DNA of 64,000 nucleotides from Nocardioides sp. W7 (GTDB lineage Bacteria > Actinomycetota > Actinomycetes > Propionibacteriales > Nocardioidaceae): NCBI RefSeq assembly GCF_022919075.1, contig NZ_CP095078.1, positions 3,968,001 through 4,032,000 on the forward strand, given 5' to 3'. Position numbers and translations under genes: made by a program. Positions 56,056 through 64,000 of this stretch are shown piece after piece (the stretch's first letter is position 1; every line of letters begins with the position of its first letter). The notes beneath the pieces were generated by a model. It saw only the letters and a list, made by a program, of their open reading frames with translations. It was not told where the DNA came from and made no database searches.

Positions 56056-56892
56056 TCAGGCGAGTCCCAGCTCGCTCACCAGTCGCCCGGCCCGGACCAC
56101 CGTCCCGAGGTGACGGTGCGCGTCGGGATCGGTGGCGAGCCACACGATCGCCCGGCCGGCGGCGTCGTCGGCCACGGTCGGGACACCGTGCGCGGCGATC
56201 TGCTCGGTGCCACCGCGAGCGGCGGCGGCCTCGGTGACCACGAAGCCGGGGTCGACGTTGAACGCGCGTACGCCGGCTGCGGCGTACTCGGCGTTCACCG
56301 ACCCGGCGATCCGGCCGAACGCCGCCTTGGCGGCGGAGTAGTTCAGGCCCCAGCCGCCCTCGCCCGGAGGCGCCGGCGGGTCGTTGACGATCGAGCCGGA
56401 CCACAGGTCGACGATGGTGCCGCCGCCGTTCTCGACCATGTGCGGCAGCACCTCCTGAACCAGCGCGAGCTGGTGCAGGACATTGGCCTCCAGGCTGCGG
56501 GCGAAGGTGTCGAGCTCGAGCTCCAGGACCCGGGCGTGCGGCAGGTGCAGCACCGCGTTGTTGACGAGCACGTCGACCCGGCCCCAGTCCTCGAGCACGG
56601 TGCGGGCGGCGGCGCGGACGCTCGCGAGGTCGGTCAGGTCCATCGGGACGGGCAGCGCGCGCACGCCGTACTCCCGGACCTCGGCGGCGGTGCGGTCCAG
56701 GCTGCCGGGGACCGGGATCGCCCGGTCGCCCTCGCGCTGGGTGCGCGGCGGGACCGTGCCCTCGCCCTCGTGGACCGTGCGCGCCGTGAATGCGACGTCG
56801 AAGCCGGCCCGGGCCAGGGCCAGCGCGGTCTGCCGGCCGATCCCCCGGCTCGCTCCGGTGACCAGGGCGGTACGGCGGGTGGTGGGACTCAT
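56056..56892 (-). CDS. Short-chain dehydrogenase/reductase
   Basis: 278 aa; the ATG at 56892 follows GAGGAGATCCAA. Rossmann TALVTGASRGIGRQTALALA (TGxxxGIG), VDVLVNNAVLHLP (NNA), GGTIVDLWSGSIVN (Ser of the triad, S-x-S) and WGLNYSAAKAAFGRIAGSVN (Tyr-x3-Lys). An insertion near residues 40 to 60 (GEGTVPPRTQREGDRAIPVP) is a recurring feature of one SDR subgroup. Alcohol/ketone oxidation fits its position between the AMP-ligase and acyl-CoA synthetase genes in the BVMO cluster. Confidence 0.87.
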   Translation of the reverse strand: MSPTTRRTALVTGASRGIGRQTALALARAGFDVAFTARTVHEGEGTVPPRTQREGDRAIPVPGSLDRTAAEVREYGVRALPVPMDLTDLASVRAAARTVLEDWGRVDVLVNNAVLHLPHARVLELELDTFARSLEANVLHQLALVQEVLPHMVENGGGTIVDLWSGSIVNDPPAPPGEGGWGLNYSAAKAAFGRIAGSVNAEYAAAGVRAFNVDPGFVVTEAAAARGGTEQIAAHGVPTVADDAAGRAIVWLATDPDAHRHLGTVVRAGRLVSELGLA

Positions 56893-56915
56893 TTGGATCT
56901 CCTCGTCAGGGCGGG

Positions 56916-58400
56916 TCAGCCGCACGTGGTGCCCACCGGCCTCTCCTCGACCATCTGGCGCAGGGCGGCGCGGGACAGCTTGCCGGTGCGGGTCCGCGGC
57001 AGCTCGTCGAGCACGACGTAGTCGCCCGGCACCTTGTACGGCGTGAGCCGGGCCCGGACGTGCGCGGCCAGGTCCGCACTCCGGGGCGGGTCGCCCGTCG
57101 GGATCACGCAGGCCAGGAGCCGCTGGCCCGAGCGCGGGTCGTGCACCCCGACCACGGCGGCGTCGGCGACCCGGGAGTGCTCCCGCAGCACGGCCTCGAC
57201 CTCGCGGGGGTCGACATTGAAGCCGGAGACGATGATCGTGTCGTTGACGCGGCCCGCGACGGCGAGCCGTCCCGTGTCGTCCAGCTCCCCCAGGTCGCCG
57301 GTGTCGAACCAGCCTCCGGGCCGCAGGTCCGGGGCGTCGGCGTACGGACGGCAGACGTGGTGGCCGCGGACCTGGACCCGGCCGCGCACGCCAGCGGCGA
57401 CCGGGTGGTCGAACTCGTCGCAGACGCGCACCTCGGTGCCCGGCAGCGGCACCATCCACGGCAGCGGGCCGTCCGGTGCGGACGGCACCTCGCCGAGCGC
57501 GACGGTCCCGGAGGTCTCCGTCATGCCGTAGCCGGCCACGACCCGCGGGATGCCGAGCTGCTCCGCGAGCCGCGCGATGTCCGGAGCGGACACCTCGGTG
57601 CTCCCGACGATCCCGAGGCGGGTGTTCAGCGCCGCAGCGCCCGGGTCCAGGCCGGCCAGGTCGTGGTAGATCGTGGGCGGCCCGGCGAGCACGGTGATCC
57701 GCTCCTCGCGCAGCAGCCGCGTCAACCGTCCCGGGTCGTAGTCGGGCAGCAGCCGGACGGAGGCCCCGGCCAACAACGCGACCAGCAGGATCCCGTTGAA
57801 GCCGAACGAGTGCGTCAGCGGCACCGTCGCGAGCCACACGTCGTCGTCGGTGGCGTCCAGCGCGACCCGCACGTCGTCGTACACCCGGAGCAGCTGCCCG
57901 TGGGTCATCGGCACGGCCTTGACCGTGCCGGACGTGCCGGAGCTGGACAGCACGAGCGCCGGCGTCGCGATGTCGCACCACTCCAGGCCGAGGGGAGCCG
58001 GCTCCGAGGGCAGCGCCTCGAGCTCCGCGAAGGAGATCGCCCCCGGCAACGGGGCGACCGACTCGTCCTGGAGCACCAGACGCGGGTCGAGCTGGGCCAG
58101 CAGCCGCTGGCGCTCGGCGTCCGGGACCCGATGGCCGAGCGGCACCACGGTCGCGCCCGCCATCAGCACGCCGTACGCCGCGCTGACCCACGCGGTGCGG
58201 TTGGGACCCTGGACGGCGACCCGGTCCCCCGCCACGATGCCCCGCTCGCCGAGGAGTCGTGCCACGGCCCGCGCCCGGGCGGCGAGCTCGGCGTAGGTGA
58301 GCGTGCTCGCGTCGTCGCGCACGGCCACCCGGTCGGCGTGGGTGCCGGCGCGGACCTCGCACAGCTCGCCGAGCGTGCGGAAGCCGCGGTGCTCGATCAT
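56916..58400 (-). CDS. AMP-dependent synthetase/ligase
   Basis: 494 aa from the ATG at 58400. Adenylation motifs: LVLSSSGTSGTVKAVPMTHG (A3), VAGYGMTETSGTVALGEV (A5, GYGMTE), GGWFDTGDLGELDDTGRLAV (A7), GRVNDTIIVSGFNVDPREVE (A8) and PRTRTGKLSRAALRQM (A10 lysine in TGK). It probably activates an acid released by the hydrolase. It lies between the BVMO gene (116 bases upstream) and the SDR gene in the leftward cluster. Confidence 0.86.
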   Translation of the reverse strand: MIEHRGFRTLGELCEVRAGTHADRVAVRDDASTLTYAELAARARAVARLLGERGIVAGDRVAVQGPNRTAWVSAAYGVLMAGATVVPLGHRVPDAERQRLLAQLDPRLVLQDESVAPLPGAISFAELEALPSEPAPLGLEWCDIATPALVLSSSGTSGTVKAVPMTHGQLLRVYDDVRVALDATDDDVWLATVPLTHSFGFNGILLVALLAGASVRLLPDYDPGRLTRLLREERITVLAGPPTIYHDLAGLDPGAAALNTRLGIVGSTEVSAPDIARLAEQLGIPRVVAGYGMTETSGTVALGEVPSAPDGPLPWMVPLPGTEVRVCDEFDHPVAAGVRGRVQVRGHHVCRPYADAPDLRPGGWFDTGDLGELDDTGRLAVAGRVNDTIIVSGFNVDPREVEAVLREHSRVADAAVVGVHDPRSGQRLLACVIPTGDPPRSADLAAHVRARLTPYKVPGDYVVLDELPRTRTGKLSRAALRQMVEERPVGTTCG

Positions 58401-58516
58401 GTCCGGATCAAAGCAAACGCGTCGACGGTGTGGCCAGGAGTTCTCATCCTGCGAAATTAGCGTGCCCCTCCGTGGTGGTGGTGCCGTCGGCGCTCCCACC
58501 GCGGCGACGCCGGCGC
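58401..58516. other. Gap inside the catabolic cluster
   Basis: 116 bases between the BVMO stop and the AMP-ligase start. No gene is seen; a promoter here would split the cluster into two transcripts. Confidence 0.35.
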
Positions 58517-60115
58517 TCAGGAGGAGAGCACGAACCCGGCGTACCCCCCGTCGCGTGCGTCGTCGCAGAGCCGGCCGTACGCCGCGAACCCGCCGAGATA
58601 GGGCATGAACCCGCGCGGCTTGCCCTCGACGTTGGCCCCCATGTACCAGGACCTCGCCTGCACGAAGAGCGTGCGGGACGCGACCTCGTCGACGTGGGCG
58701 GTCCACGCCCGGGCGGCGTCGGCGCGCGCCTCGACCTGGGTGTGCCCCTGCTCGTCGCAGTGCCGGAGCAGGTCGACCAGCCAGTTCACCTGCTGCTCCC
58801 CCGCCAGCACCATGTTGGCCAGCACCGAGGGGCTGCCCACCCCGGCCAGGTTGAACAGGTTCGGGAAGCCCGGCACGCCGAGGCCGAGATAGGTCACCGG
58901 GCCGTCGGCCCAGGCCTCGGTGATCCGGTCGCCGCGCGGCCCGACCAGGTCGATGCGGGTCATCGCACCGGTCATCGCGTCGAAGCCGGTCGCGAGCACC
59001 AGCACGTCGAGCTCGTGGGAGCCCGAGGTGGTCTTCACGCCCCACGGCATGACGGTCTCGATGGGGTCGCGGCGCAGGTTGACCAGCTCGACGTCGTCGC
59101 GGTTGAAGGTCTCGTAGTAGTGCGTGTCGGTGCAGATCCGCTTGGTCCCGATCGGGTGGTCGGTCGGCACCAGGTCGTCGGCGACGCGCGGGTCGCGGAC
59201 GATCTCGCGGATCCGCTCCTCGGCGTACGCCCGGGCCAGCTCATTGACCCGCGGGTCGATGGACTGGTTCGGGAAGACCTTGCCGAAGAGCACGCCGCCT
59301 CGCTGCCAGAAGTCCGCGAGCACCTCGCGGCGCTGCTCCTCCGTGAGCGTGAACGGGTCCTCGGGGTGGCTGGTGTGCGGCGACCCGGCCGGCCCGGCCC
59401 ACGAGATCCGGCGGCGCTCGGCGTAGTCGCGCTGCGCCTGCTCCCACTCCTCGTCGGAGAGCGGCCGGTTGAGGGCCGGGACCGAGAAGTTGGGACTGCG
59501 CTGGAAGACCGTGAGGTACGCCGCCTGCTGGGCGAGCTCGGGGATGGCCTGGACCCCCGACGAGCCGGTGCCGATGACGCCGACCCGCTGACCGGTGAGG
59601 TCGACCGGCTCCTGCGGCCAGCTCGACGTGCGCAGCAGCCGGCCCGCGAACCGGTCCAGCCCCGGGATGGCCGGGTCCAGTGGTGCCGACAGGCTGCCGG
59701 TCGCCAGCACCAGGTAGCGCGCCCGGAGCTCCTCGCCGGCGGCGGTGGTGACCACCCAGCGCGACGCCTCGTCGTCGAACCGACCGCTCTCGACCCGGGT
59801 GTCGAAGCGGTAGTGCCGGCGCAGGTCGAACCGGTCGGCGACGTGCTGGAGGTAGCGGAGGATCTCCGGCTGGGTGGCGTAGCGCTCGCTCCACCGCCAG
59901 CTGCGCTGGAGCTCCTCGTCGAAGGAGAACGAGTAGTCGAGGCTCTCGACGTCGCAGCGGGCGCCCGGGTAGCGGTTCCACCACCAGGTGCCGCCGACCT
60001 CGGGTGCCGCCTCCACCGCGGCGACGCTCCAGCCCTCCTGCTGCGCCCGGTGCACGGCGTACAGCCCCGAGAAGCCCGCACCCACCACGAGGACGTCGAC
60101 GGTCGTGCTGGTCAT
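58517..60115 (-). CDS. Baeyer-Villiger-type flavin monooxygenase
   Basis: 532 aa from the ATG at 60115, overlapping the hydrolase stop (ATGA). First Rossmann VDVLVVGAGFSGLYAVHRAQ (FAD, GxGxxG), EVGGTWWWNRYPGARCDVES (the GGTWxxNRYPGxxxD motif of type I BVMOs), second Rossmann RVGVIGTGSSGVQAIPELAQ (NADPH). The fingerprint FxGxxxHxxxWP is present as FAGRLLRTSSWP, with Arg in place of the usual His. The protein inserts oxygen beside a ketone to make an ester or lactone. The upstream hydrolase would open that product. Confidence 0.88.
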   Translation of the reverse strand: MTSTTVDVLVVGAGFSGLYAVHRAQQEGWSVAAVEAAPEVGGTWWWNRYPGARCDVESLDYSFSFDEELQRSWRWSERYATQPEILRYLQHVADRFDLRRHYRFDTRVESGRFDDEASRWVVTTAAGEELRARYLVLATGSLSAPLDPAIPGLDRFAGRLLRTSSWPQEPVDLTGQRVGVIGTGSSGVQAIPELAQQAAYLTVFQRSPNFSVPALNRPLSDEEWEQAQRDYAERRRISWAGPAGSPHTSHPEDPFTLTEEQRREVLADFWQRGGVLFGKVFPNQSIDPRVNELARAYAEERIREIVRDPRVADDLVPTDHPIGTKRICTDTHYYETFNRDDVELVNLRRDPIETVMPWGVKTTSGSHELDVLVLATGFDAMTGAMTRIDLVGPRGDRITEAWADGPVTYLGLGVPGFPNLFNLAGVGSPSVLANMVLAGEQQVNWLVDLLRHCDEQGHTQVEARADAARAWTAHVDEVASRTLFVQARSWYMGANVEGKPRGFMPYLGGFAAYGRLCDDARDGGYAGFVLSS

Positions 60116-61098
60116 GGGTTCTCCTTGGTGGCGCCCGGGCGCGTGGCGCCGAGCAGGCGTCGTACGTCCTGCCACAGCAGCTCGCGGGCCGATGCCGCCG
60201 CCCCGAACGGGCCGATCGTGGCGAAGCCGTGGAACAGGTCGGGGTAGTGCCGGTGCCGGACGGGCACGCCGGCCTCGCGCAGCAGGTCGGCGTACCGACG
60301 CCCCTCGCTGGACAGCGGGTCCCGCCCGGCCGTGACCACCACCGCCGGCGGCAGGCCGGCGAGGCTGGCCGCCCGGGACGGTACGACGTGCTCGGGCGGG
60401 TCGGGCAGCGGGGTGGTGGCGGGGTCGCCGCCGAGGTACTGGCGCCAGTACCACTCCATCGCCGCCCGGGTGTTGAAGTGCCCGGTGCCGTAGCGCCGGT
60501 AGCTCTCCGAGTCGAAGTCCGGCTCGATGACCGGGTAGAGCAGGACCTGGCCGGCCAGCGGCGGGTCGTCGTCGCGCGCCCGCAGAGCCGTGACCGCGGC
60601 GAGGTTGCCGCCCGCGCTGTCGCCGGCGACCACGACCCGTCCGGGGTCGACGCCGAGACGCTCGGCCTCCGCGTGCACCCAGTGGAGCGCGGCGAGGGCG
60701 TCGTGGGCGGCCGTCGGGGCGGGGTGCTCGGGGGCCAGGCGATAGTCCACCGACACCACGACCGCGTCGACGGCCCGGGCCAGGGTGCGGCAGAACCCGT
60801 CGTGGCTCTCGATGCTGCAGAAGACGAAGCCACCACCGTGCAGGAACAGCACGGTCGGCCGGGCCCGCTCCGGACCGTGCGGCTGGTAGACCCGCACCCG
60901 GATCTCGCCCCCGGGCACCGGGACCAGGTGGTCCTGCGCCGCACGGACGTCGTCCAGGTTCGTCGCCGGCACCGCGCGCGCCGTCACGGCGGCCCGCGCC
61001 GCGGGCCCGCTCATCTCGTGCACCGGCGGAAAGCCGCCGTCGAGGGCCGCGAGCAGCCCCGCCACCTCGCCGCCGAGAGCGTCGTCCAGCAGTGTCAC
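60112..61098 (-). CDS. Alpha/beta hydrolase of the hormone-sensitive lipase family
   Basis: 328 aa. HSL signature VLFLHGGGFVFCSIESHDGF (HGGG oxyanion loop), nucleophile motif VVAGDSAGGNLAAVTALRAR (GDSAG), acid region VVVTAGRDPLSSEGRRYADL (Asp), and His in LFHGFATIGPFGAAAS. It should hydrolyse the ester or lactone made by the adjacent monooxygenase. It is the first gene of the leftward cluster, 125 bases from the divergent padR gene, and its stop overlaps the BVMO start. Confidence 0.88.
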   Translation of the reverse strand: MTLLDDALGGEVAGLLAALDGGFPPVHEMSGPAARAAVTARAVPATNLDDVRAAQDHLVPVPGGEIRVRVYQPHGPERARPTVLFLHGGGFVFCSIESHDGFCRTLARAVDAVVVSVDYRLAPEHPAPTAAHDALAALHWVHAEAERLGVDPGRVVVAGDSAGGNLAAVTALRARDDDPPLAGQVLLYPVIEPDFDSESYRRYGTGHFNTRAAMEWYWRQYLGGDPATTPLPDPPEHVVPSRAASLAGLPPAVVVTAGRDPLSSEGRRYADLLREAGVPVRHRHYPDLFHGFATIGPFGAAASARELLWQDVRRLLGATRPGATKENP

Positions 61099-61121
61099 GC
61101 CACATCTCCTCTAGTCAGAAC

Positions 61122-61138
61122 TATTTCTAACCGAAATA
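61122..61138. promoter_or_regulatory. Operator-like palindrome 1 in the padR-hydrolase interval
   Basis: TATTTC (61122) and GAAATA (61133) flank TAACC. The core TTTC-N5-GAAA equals that of the second palindrome, and it lies close to the hydrolase start. It probably binds the PadR regulator. Confidence 0.6.
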
Positions 61139-61174
61139 TTGTCTGGCAACAAGGGGGTGTCCGAACCACTGAGA

Positions 61175-61193
61175 ATGTTTCGAGCCGAAACAT
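61175..61193. promoter_or_regulatory. Operator-like palindrome 2 in the padR-hydrolase interval
   Basis: ATGTTTCG (61175 to 61182) and CGAAACAT (61186 to 61193) form a perfect 8-bp inverted repeat around AGC. ATGT and ACAT ends are typical of PadR operators. It lies 30 bases before the padR start. Confidence 0.65.
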
Positions 61194-61223
61194 GTCGAGA
61201 ACTCCGACCGGTTAGGATGAGGC

Positions 61224-61871
61224 ATGACGAGCGACGCCCCGGAGGCCCCTCTTCCCGATCTGCGTCCGACCAGCTGGGCCGTCCTCGGCATGTTGTCGTT
61301 CGGCGAGGAGCTCTCCGGCTACGACCTGAAGAAGTGGTCCGACTGGAGCCTGCGGTTCTTCTACTGGTCCCCGTCGTACAGCCAGATCTACGGCGAGCTG
61401 CGCAAGCTCGAGGACTTCGGCTTCGCCATCTCGCGGGTGGTCAACAAGGACGACGTGCGCGGCAAGCGGCTTTACCAGATCACCCCGGCCGGAGAGCGCG
61501 CTGTGGCCCGCTGGGCCGCCGAGGCACCGGTCGAACCGGTCGTGCTCAAGCACGGGGTGATGCTGCGGATGTGGCTGGGCCACGCCAGCGACCCGGCGTT
61601 GCTGCGCTCGATGCTCGAGGAGCACCGTGCGCAGACCGAGAAGATGCGGGTCCGCGCGGAGGTGGACGCCGAGGGTGCGCGCCAGGAGCCGGGGTGGGCG
61701 TTCCCCGAGATGGTGCTGCGCTGGTCGGAGCGCTACTACGCCGACGAGCGGGACCGGGCCGACCAGATGCTCGCCGAGCTCGACGAGGCGTTCAGCAAGC
61801 GCAAGCGCTCCGCGAAGCAGCAGACCTCCGAGCGCCGGTCCTCCGAAGAGCTGCGCTCGCACAAGGCCTGA
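61224..61871 (+). CDS. PadR-family transcriptional regulator
   Basis: 215 aa; the ATG at 61224 is preceded by TTAGGATGAGGC. The N-terminal winged helix (about 12 to 90) has SWAVLGMLSFGEELSGYDLK and SQIYGELRKLEDFGFAISRV, with KRLYQITPAGERAVARWA. The C-terminal part (about 100 to 185) is the helical dimerisation domain of the Vir_act_alpha_C type, and the last 30 residues are basic. PadR repressors usually respond to a small aromatic or other organic ligand. Divergent placement and two matching palindromes suggest that it controls itself and the hydrolase-BVMO operon. Confidence 0.86.
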   Translation: MTSDAPEAPLPDLRPTSWAVLGMLSFGEELSGYDLKKWSDWSLRFFYWSPSYSQIYGELRKLEDFGFAISRVVNKDDVRGKRLYQITPAGERAVARWAAEAPVEPVVLKHGVMLRMWLGHASDPALLRSMLEEHRAQTEKMRVRAEVDAEGARQEPGWAFPEMVLRWSERYYADERDRADQMLAELDEAFSKRKRSAKQQTSERRSSEELRSHKA

Positions 61872-61963
61872 TTCGCCTTGGCCGACCGGCGGCTGGTGTC
61901 GGGCGGGTGCGCCCGGCCGCGGTGAGCTGAGCTGGCTCCGCGGCCGGCCACAACAGCCTCAGG

Positions 61964-62047
61964 TTCATCACGGTATGCAGGTGAGCTCGCACTGCCCACG
62001 GTGGGTACGCCATGGGGACTGTCAGCTCGGCTGCATACCGTGATGAA
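61964..62047. repeat. 84-base palindromic element with perfect 17-bp arms
   Basis: TTCATCACGGTATGCAG (61964 to 61980) and CTGCATACCGTGATGAA (62031 to 62047) are perfect inverted copies. After a 2-base mismatch, GAGCT (61983) and AGCTC (62024) extend the stem. The loop contains a further CCCAC/GTGGG. It lies between convergent genes (padR stop 61871, ligase stop 62085). It could be a bidirectional terminator or a small repeated element. Confidence 0.75.
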
Positions 62048-62084
62048 TCCGCAGCACGCCCCGCGGGCCGCCGCCAGCGGACGC

Positions 62085-63800
62085 TCAGTCCGCGGCGGGC
62101 AGGTGGGCGGCGCGGCCGTGGGCCAGGAACTCCGCCTCGATCGCCGCGCGTCCGGCCTCGTCGAGCGGCACGTACTCCGGCGTGCGGCCGACGCGGACGT
62201 GGACCGGGTCCGAGGTGCGCCAGGCCGTACGACGCAGCGGTGCCTTGCTGACCTTGCCCGAGCCGGTCAGCGGCACGGCGTCGACGACCCGGACGAAGGA
62301 CGGCCACCACTTGGTGCCCATGTCCGCCTGCTCGGCCAGGAAGGCACCGAACGCGGCGGCGTCGAAGGGCCGCCCCTCCTCCATCTCGACCGCGCACATG
62401 ACCCGGTCGCCGGTGACCGGGTCCGCGACCGCGAAGACCGGCGCGGAGGCGACCCCGGGGCAGCGCTGGAGGACGCGCTCGACCTGGGCCGCCGCGAAGT
62501 TCTCGGAGTCGACCCGCAGCCAGTCCGAGGACCGGCCGGCGAACCAGAACCAGCCGTCGGCGTCGCGGTAGGCCAGGTCGCCGGACCAGAAGTCGTCGCC
62601 CCGGACCCGCTCGGCGTACGCCTCGGGGTTCTTGTAGTAGCCCTCGAAGGTGTGGGCGAGACCGACCGCGACGATCTGCCCGACCGCCTCGGGGTTGAGC
62701 AGCCGGCCGGAGGCGTCGAGCTCGGCGCGCGGGCACTCCTCGCCGGTCTCCTCGTCGAAGATCCGGACGTCCGCCTCGCCCGCCGCCTTGCCCAGCGAGC
62801 CCGGCGGGGTGTCCGGGGTCCGGTTGATGCGGAAGACGCCCTCGCTCAGGCCGTACCCCTCCTGGACCCGGCACCCGAACCGCTCACCGAAGCGGGCGAT
62901 GTCGGCCTCGGAGGCCTCGGTGCCGTACGCCAGCCGCAGGGTGCCGGTCCGGTCCCGCGGGTCCTCCGGGCGACTCAGCACGTACGACAGCGCGCGGCCG
63001 ACGTAGTTGACGTAGGTCGCCCCGAAGCGGTGCACGTCCTCGCTGAACCGGCTCGCGGAGAACTTCCGCACGAGGCCGACGGTGGCGCCGGTGGCCATCG
63101 CCGGGACGAGGTTCATCATCACGGCGTTGCCGTGGAACAGCGGCATGCACAGGTAGGTCACCGAGTCGCGGTCCAGCTCGATCCGACCGGTCACCGCCGC
63201 GGTCAGCCGGGCCAGCCGGCCCTGCCCCACCACGACCGCCTTCGGACTGCCGGTCGAGCCGCTGCTGAACAGCAGCAGCGCGATGTCCTCCGGGGAGACC
63301 TCGGTGTCCGGCAGCGCGGCGCCGCGGTGCGCGGCGAGCAGCTCGTCGTACGCCGCGGTCTCGAGCTCGAGGACCCGCTCCTCCGGCACACCGTGGTCCT
63401 GGCCACGGACCAGGTGCGCCCACCGCGGCTCGGTGACGATGACGTCGACGTCGGCATGCCGGACGTCGTGGGCGATCTCGGGACCACTGCGGCTGGAGTT
63501 GATGCCGACGACCACGGCGCCGGCGAGACCGCAGGCGCCGATCCAGAACACGAAGTCCGGAACGTTGTCGAGGAGCACGCCGACGTGCACCTGACGGCCG
63601 TCGGGGCGCGGCGCCAGGTCGGCCAGGGCCGCGGCCCGGGTGGCGCTCTCGCGGACCACCTCATCCCAGGTCCACTGCTGCTCTTCCGTACGCAGGCCGA
63701 CCTTCTGGTCGCCGACCCGGGCGCGGACGATGCCGGCGAGGGTCGCGGGCGCGTCCCCGTCCGGGACGGGCTGGTGCGTTGCGGTGTGGGTGCTCGTCAC
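62085..63800 (-). CDS. Long-chain/very-long-chain-type acyl-CoA synthetase
   Basis: 571 aa from the GTG at 63800, which overlaps the upstream stop (GTGA). AMP-ligase motifs: IALLLFSSGSTGSPKAVVVG (A3), VQEGYGLSEGVFRINRT (A5, GYGLSE), DFWSGDLAYRDADGWFWFAG (A7), GRSSDWLRVDSENFAAAQVE (A8) and PLTGSGKVSKAPLRRTAW (A10). The SGDL-x-DGW and GRSSDWLR pattern is typical of the FATP/FadD17-like group rather than classical FadD. It is coupled to a peptide-ABC ATPase gene whose C-terminus lies at the window edge. Confidence 0.85.
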   Translation of the reverse strand: MTSTHTATHQPVPDGDAPATLAGIVRARVGDQKVGLRTEEQQWTWDEVVRESATRAAALADLAPRPDGRQVHVGVLLDNVPDFVFWIGACGLAGAVVVGINSSRSGPEIAHDVRHADVDVIVTEPRWAHLVRGQDHGVPEERVLELETAAYDELLAAHRGAALPDTEVSPEDIALLLFSSGSTGSPKAVVVGQGRLARLTAAVTGRIELDRDSVTYLCMPLFHGNAVMMNLVPAMATGATVGLVRKFSASRFSEDVHRFGATYVNYVGRALSYVLSRPEDPRDRTGTLRLAYGTEASEADIARFGERFGCRVQEGYGLSEGVFRINRTPDTPPGSLGKAAGEADVRIFDEETGEECPRAELDASGRLLNPEAVGQIVAVGLAHTFEGYYKNPEAYAERVRGDDFWSGDLAYRDADGWFWFAGRSSDWLRVDSENFAAAQVERVLQRCPGVASAPVFAVADPVTGDRVMCAVEMEEGRPFDAAAFGAFLAEQADMGTKWWPSFVRVVDAVPLTGSGKVSKAPLRRTAWRTSDPVHVRVGRTPEYVPLDEAGRAAIEAEFLAHGRAAHLPAAD

Positions 63801-64000
63801 GAGGCGAGGGTCTCCTGGGTTCCGAGGGTGGCGGCGAGGTCGGCGTGGTGGCAGGCCAGGAAGTGCCCCGGTCCGGCCTCCTGCAGCTTCGGCTCCTCCG
63901 CGGCGCACACCTCGGTGGCGAGCGGGCACCGCGTGCGGAACCGGCACCCGCTGGGCGGGTCGAGCGGCGAGGGCAGCTCCGCCGAGCGGGTCTTGTCGGC
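63797..64000 (-). CDS. Peptide ABC transporter ATP-binding protein, C-terminal part only
   Basis: 68 codons are visible from the right edge. SPLDPPSGCRFRTRCPLATE and PGHFLACHHADLAATLG match the C-terminal oligopeptide-ABC extension (GCxFxxRCPxA and ACH). The catalytic part lies outside the window. Its stop overlaps the acyl-CoA synthetase start by GTGA, so both are in one operon. This is a second, separate peptide-type transporter beside the one at 46883. Confidence 0.82.
   Translation of the reverse strand, partial: ADKTRSAELPSPLDPPSGCRFRTRCPLATEVCAAEEPKLQEAGPGHFLACHHADLAATLGTQETLAS

Noticed and set aside
1..64000. CRISPR arrays or rRNA genes
   Set aside because: No regularly spaced direct repeats and no ribosomal RNA sequence were seen.

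Overview
The window is high-GC actinobacterial chromosome. An SsgA-family gene, tRNA clusters typical of the phylum, many GTG starts with 4-base start/stop overlaps, and abundant fatty-acid and Baeyer-Villiger catabolism genes fit a Nocardioides-like member of the Propionibacteriales. The genus is inferred; the high-GC actinobacterial assignment is well supported.

Bases 1 to about 30,150 look like an accessory island. It opens with a Tn554-like recombinase set (two tyrosine recombinases around a small HTH protein). Next comes a fragment of a conjugative element (ArdC-like metallopeptidase, a small protein, a VirD4/TraG coupling ATPase), then two head-to-head IS110-superfamily insertion sequences. 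A defence-like stretch follows: a nuclease-NACHT STAND ATPase, a DnaQ-TerB-BRCT-Lsr2 fusion, an unknown 228-aa protein, and an unrecognised three-gene operon (membrane-anchored receiver-like protein, PtsI/PPDK-like phosphotransfer protein, thymidylate-kinase-like P-loop protein). Then come a frameshifted DUF4265 gene, a sigma-factor locus with its own repeated promoter-like motif, and a second conjugative-element fragment (ssb, DUF4913, two excisionase-like HTH proteins). Nucleotidyltransferase/HEPN toxin-antitoxin genes, one of them frameshifted, and a secreted HNH nuclease close the island. It stops at the 3' end of a tRNA-Val(CAC) gene, a classical integration site.

From 30,150 to 37,300 the content is more core-like: ssgA, an aminotransferase class IV gene, tRNA-Gly/Cys/Val, a NERD-helicase, and a secreted ice-binding-like adhesin with Ig-like repeats. 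From 46,802 down to 38,341 an almost fully overlapping leftward operon encodes exopolysaccharide assembly: glycoside hydrolase, Wzz-like co-polymerase with a degenerate NTPase, deacetylase, Wzy-type ligase, a fused GT4-GT2 glycosyltransferase, and a flippase. A divergent five-gene operon (46,883 to 52,188) encodes an Opp/Dpp-type peptide ABC importer.

Bases 52,215 to 53,305 hold an ECF sigma factor coupled to a membrane-anchored partner. From 61,098 down to 53,537 lies a catabolic cluster: alpha/beta hydrolase, Baeyer-Villiger monooxygenase, AMP-ligase, SDR, acyl-CoA synthetase, enoyl-CoA hydratase. It is read divergently from a PadR repressor, with two matching palindromic operators between them. 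The inferred logic is alcohol to ketone (SDR), ketone to ester (BVMO), ester cleavage (hydrolase), CoA activation (ligases), then beta-oxidation. A further acyl-CoA synthetase and the C-terminus of another peptide-ABC ATPase run off the right edge.
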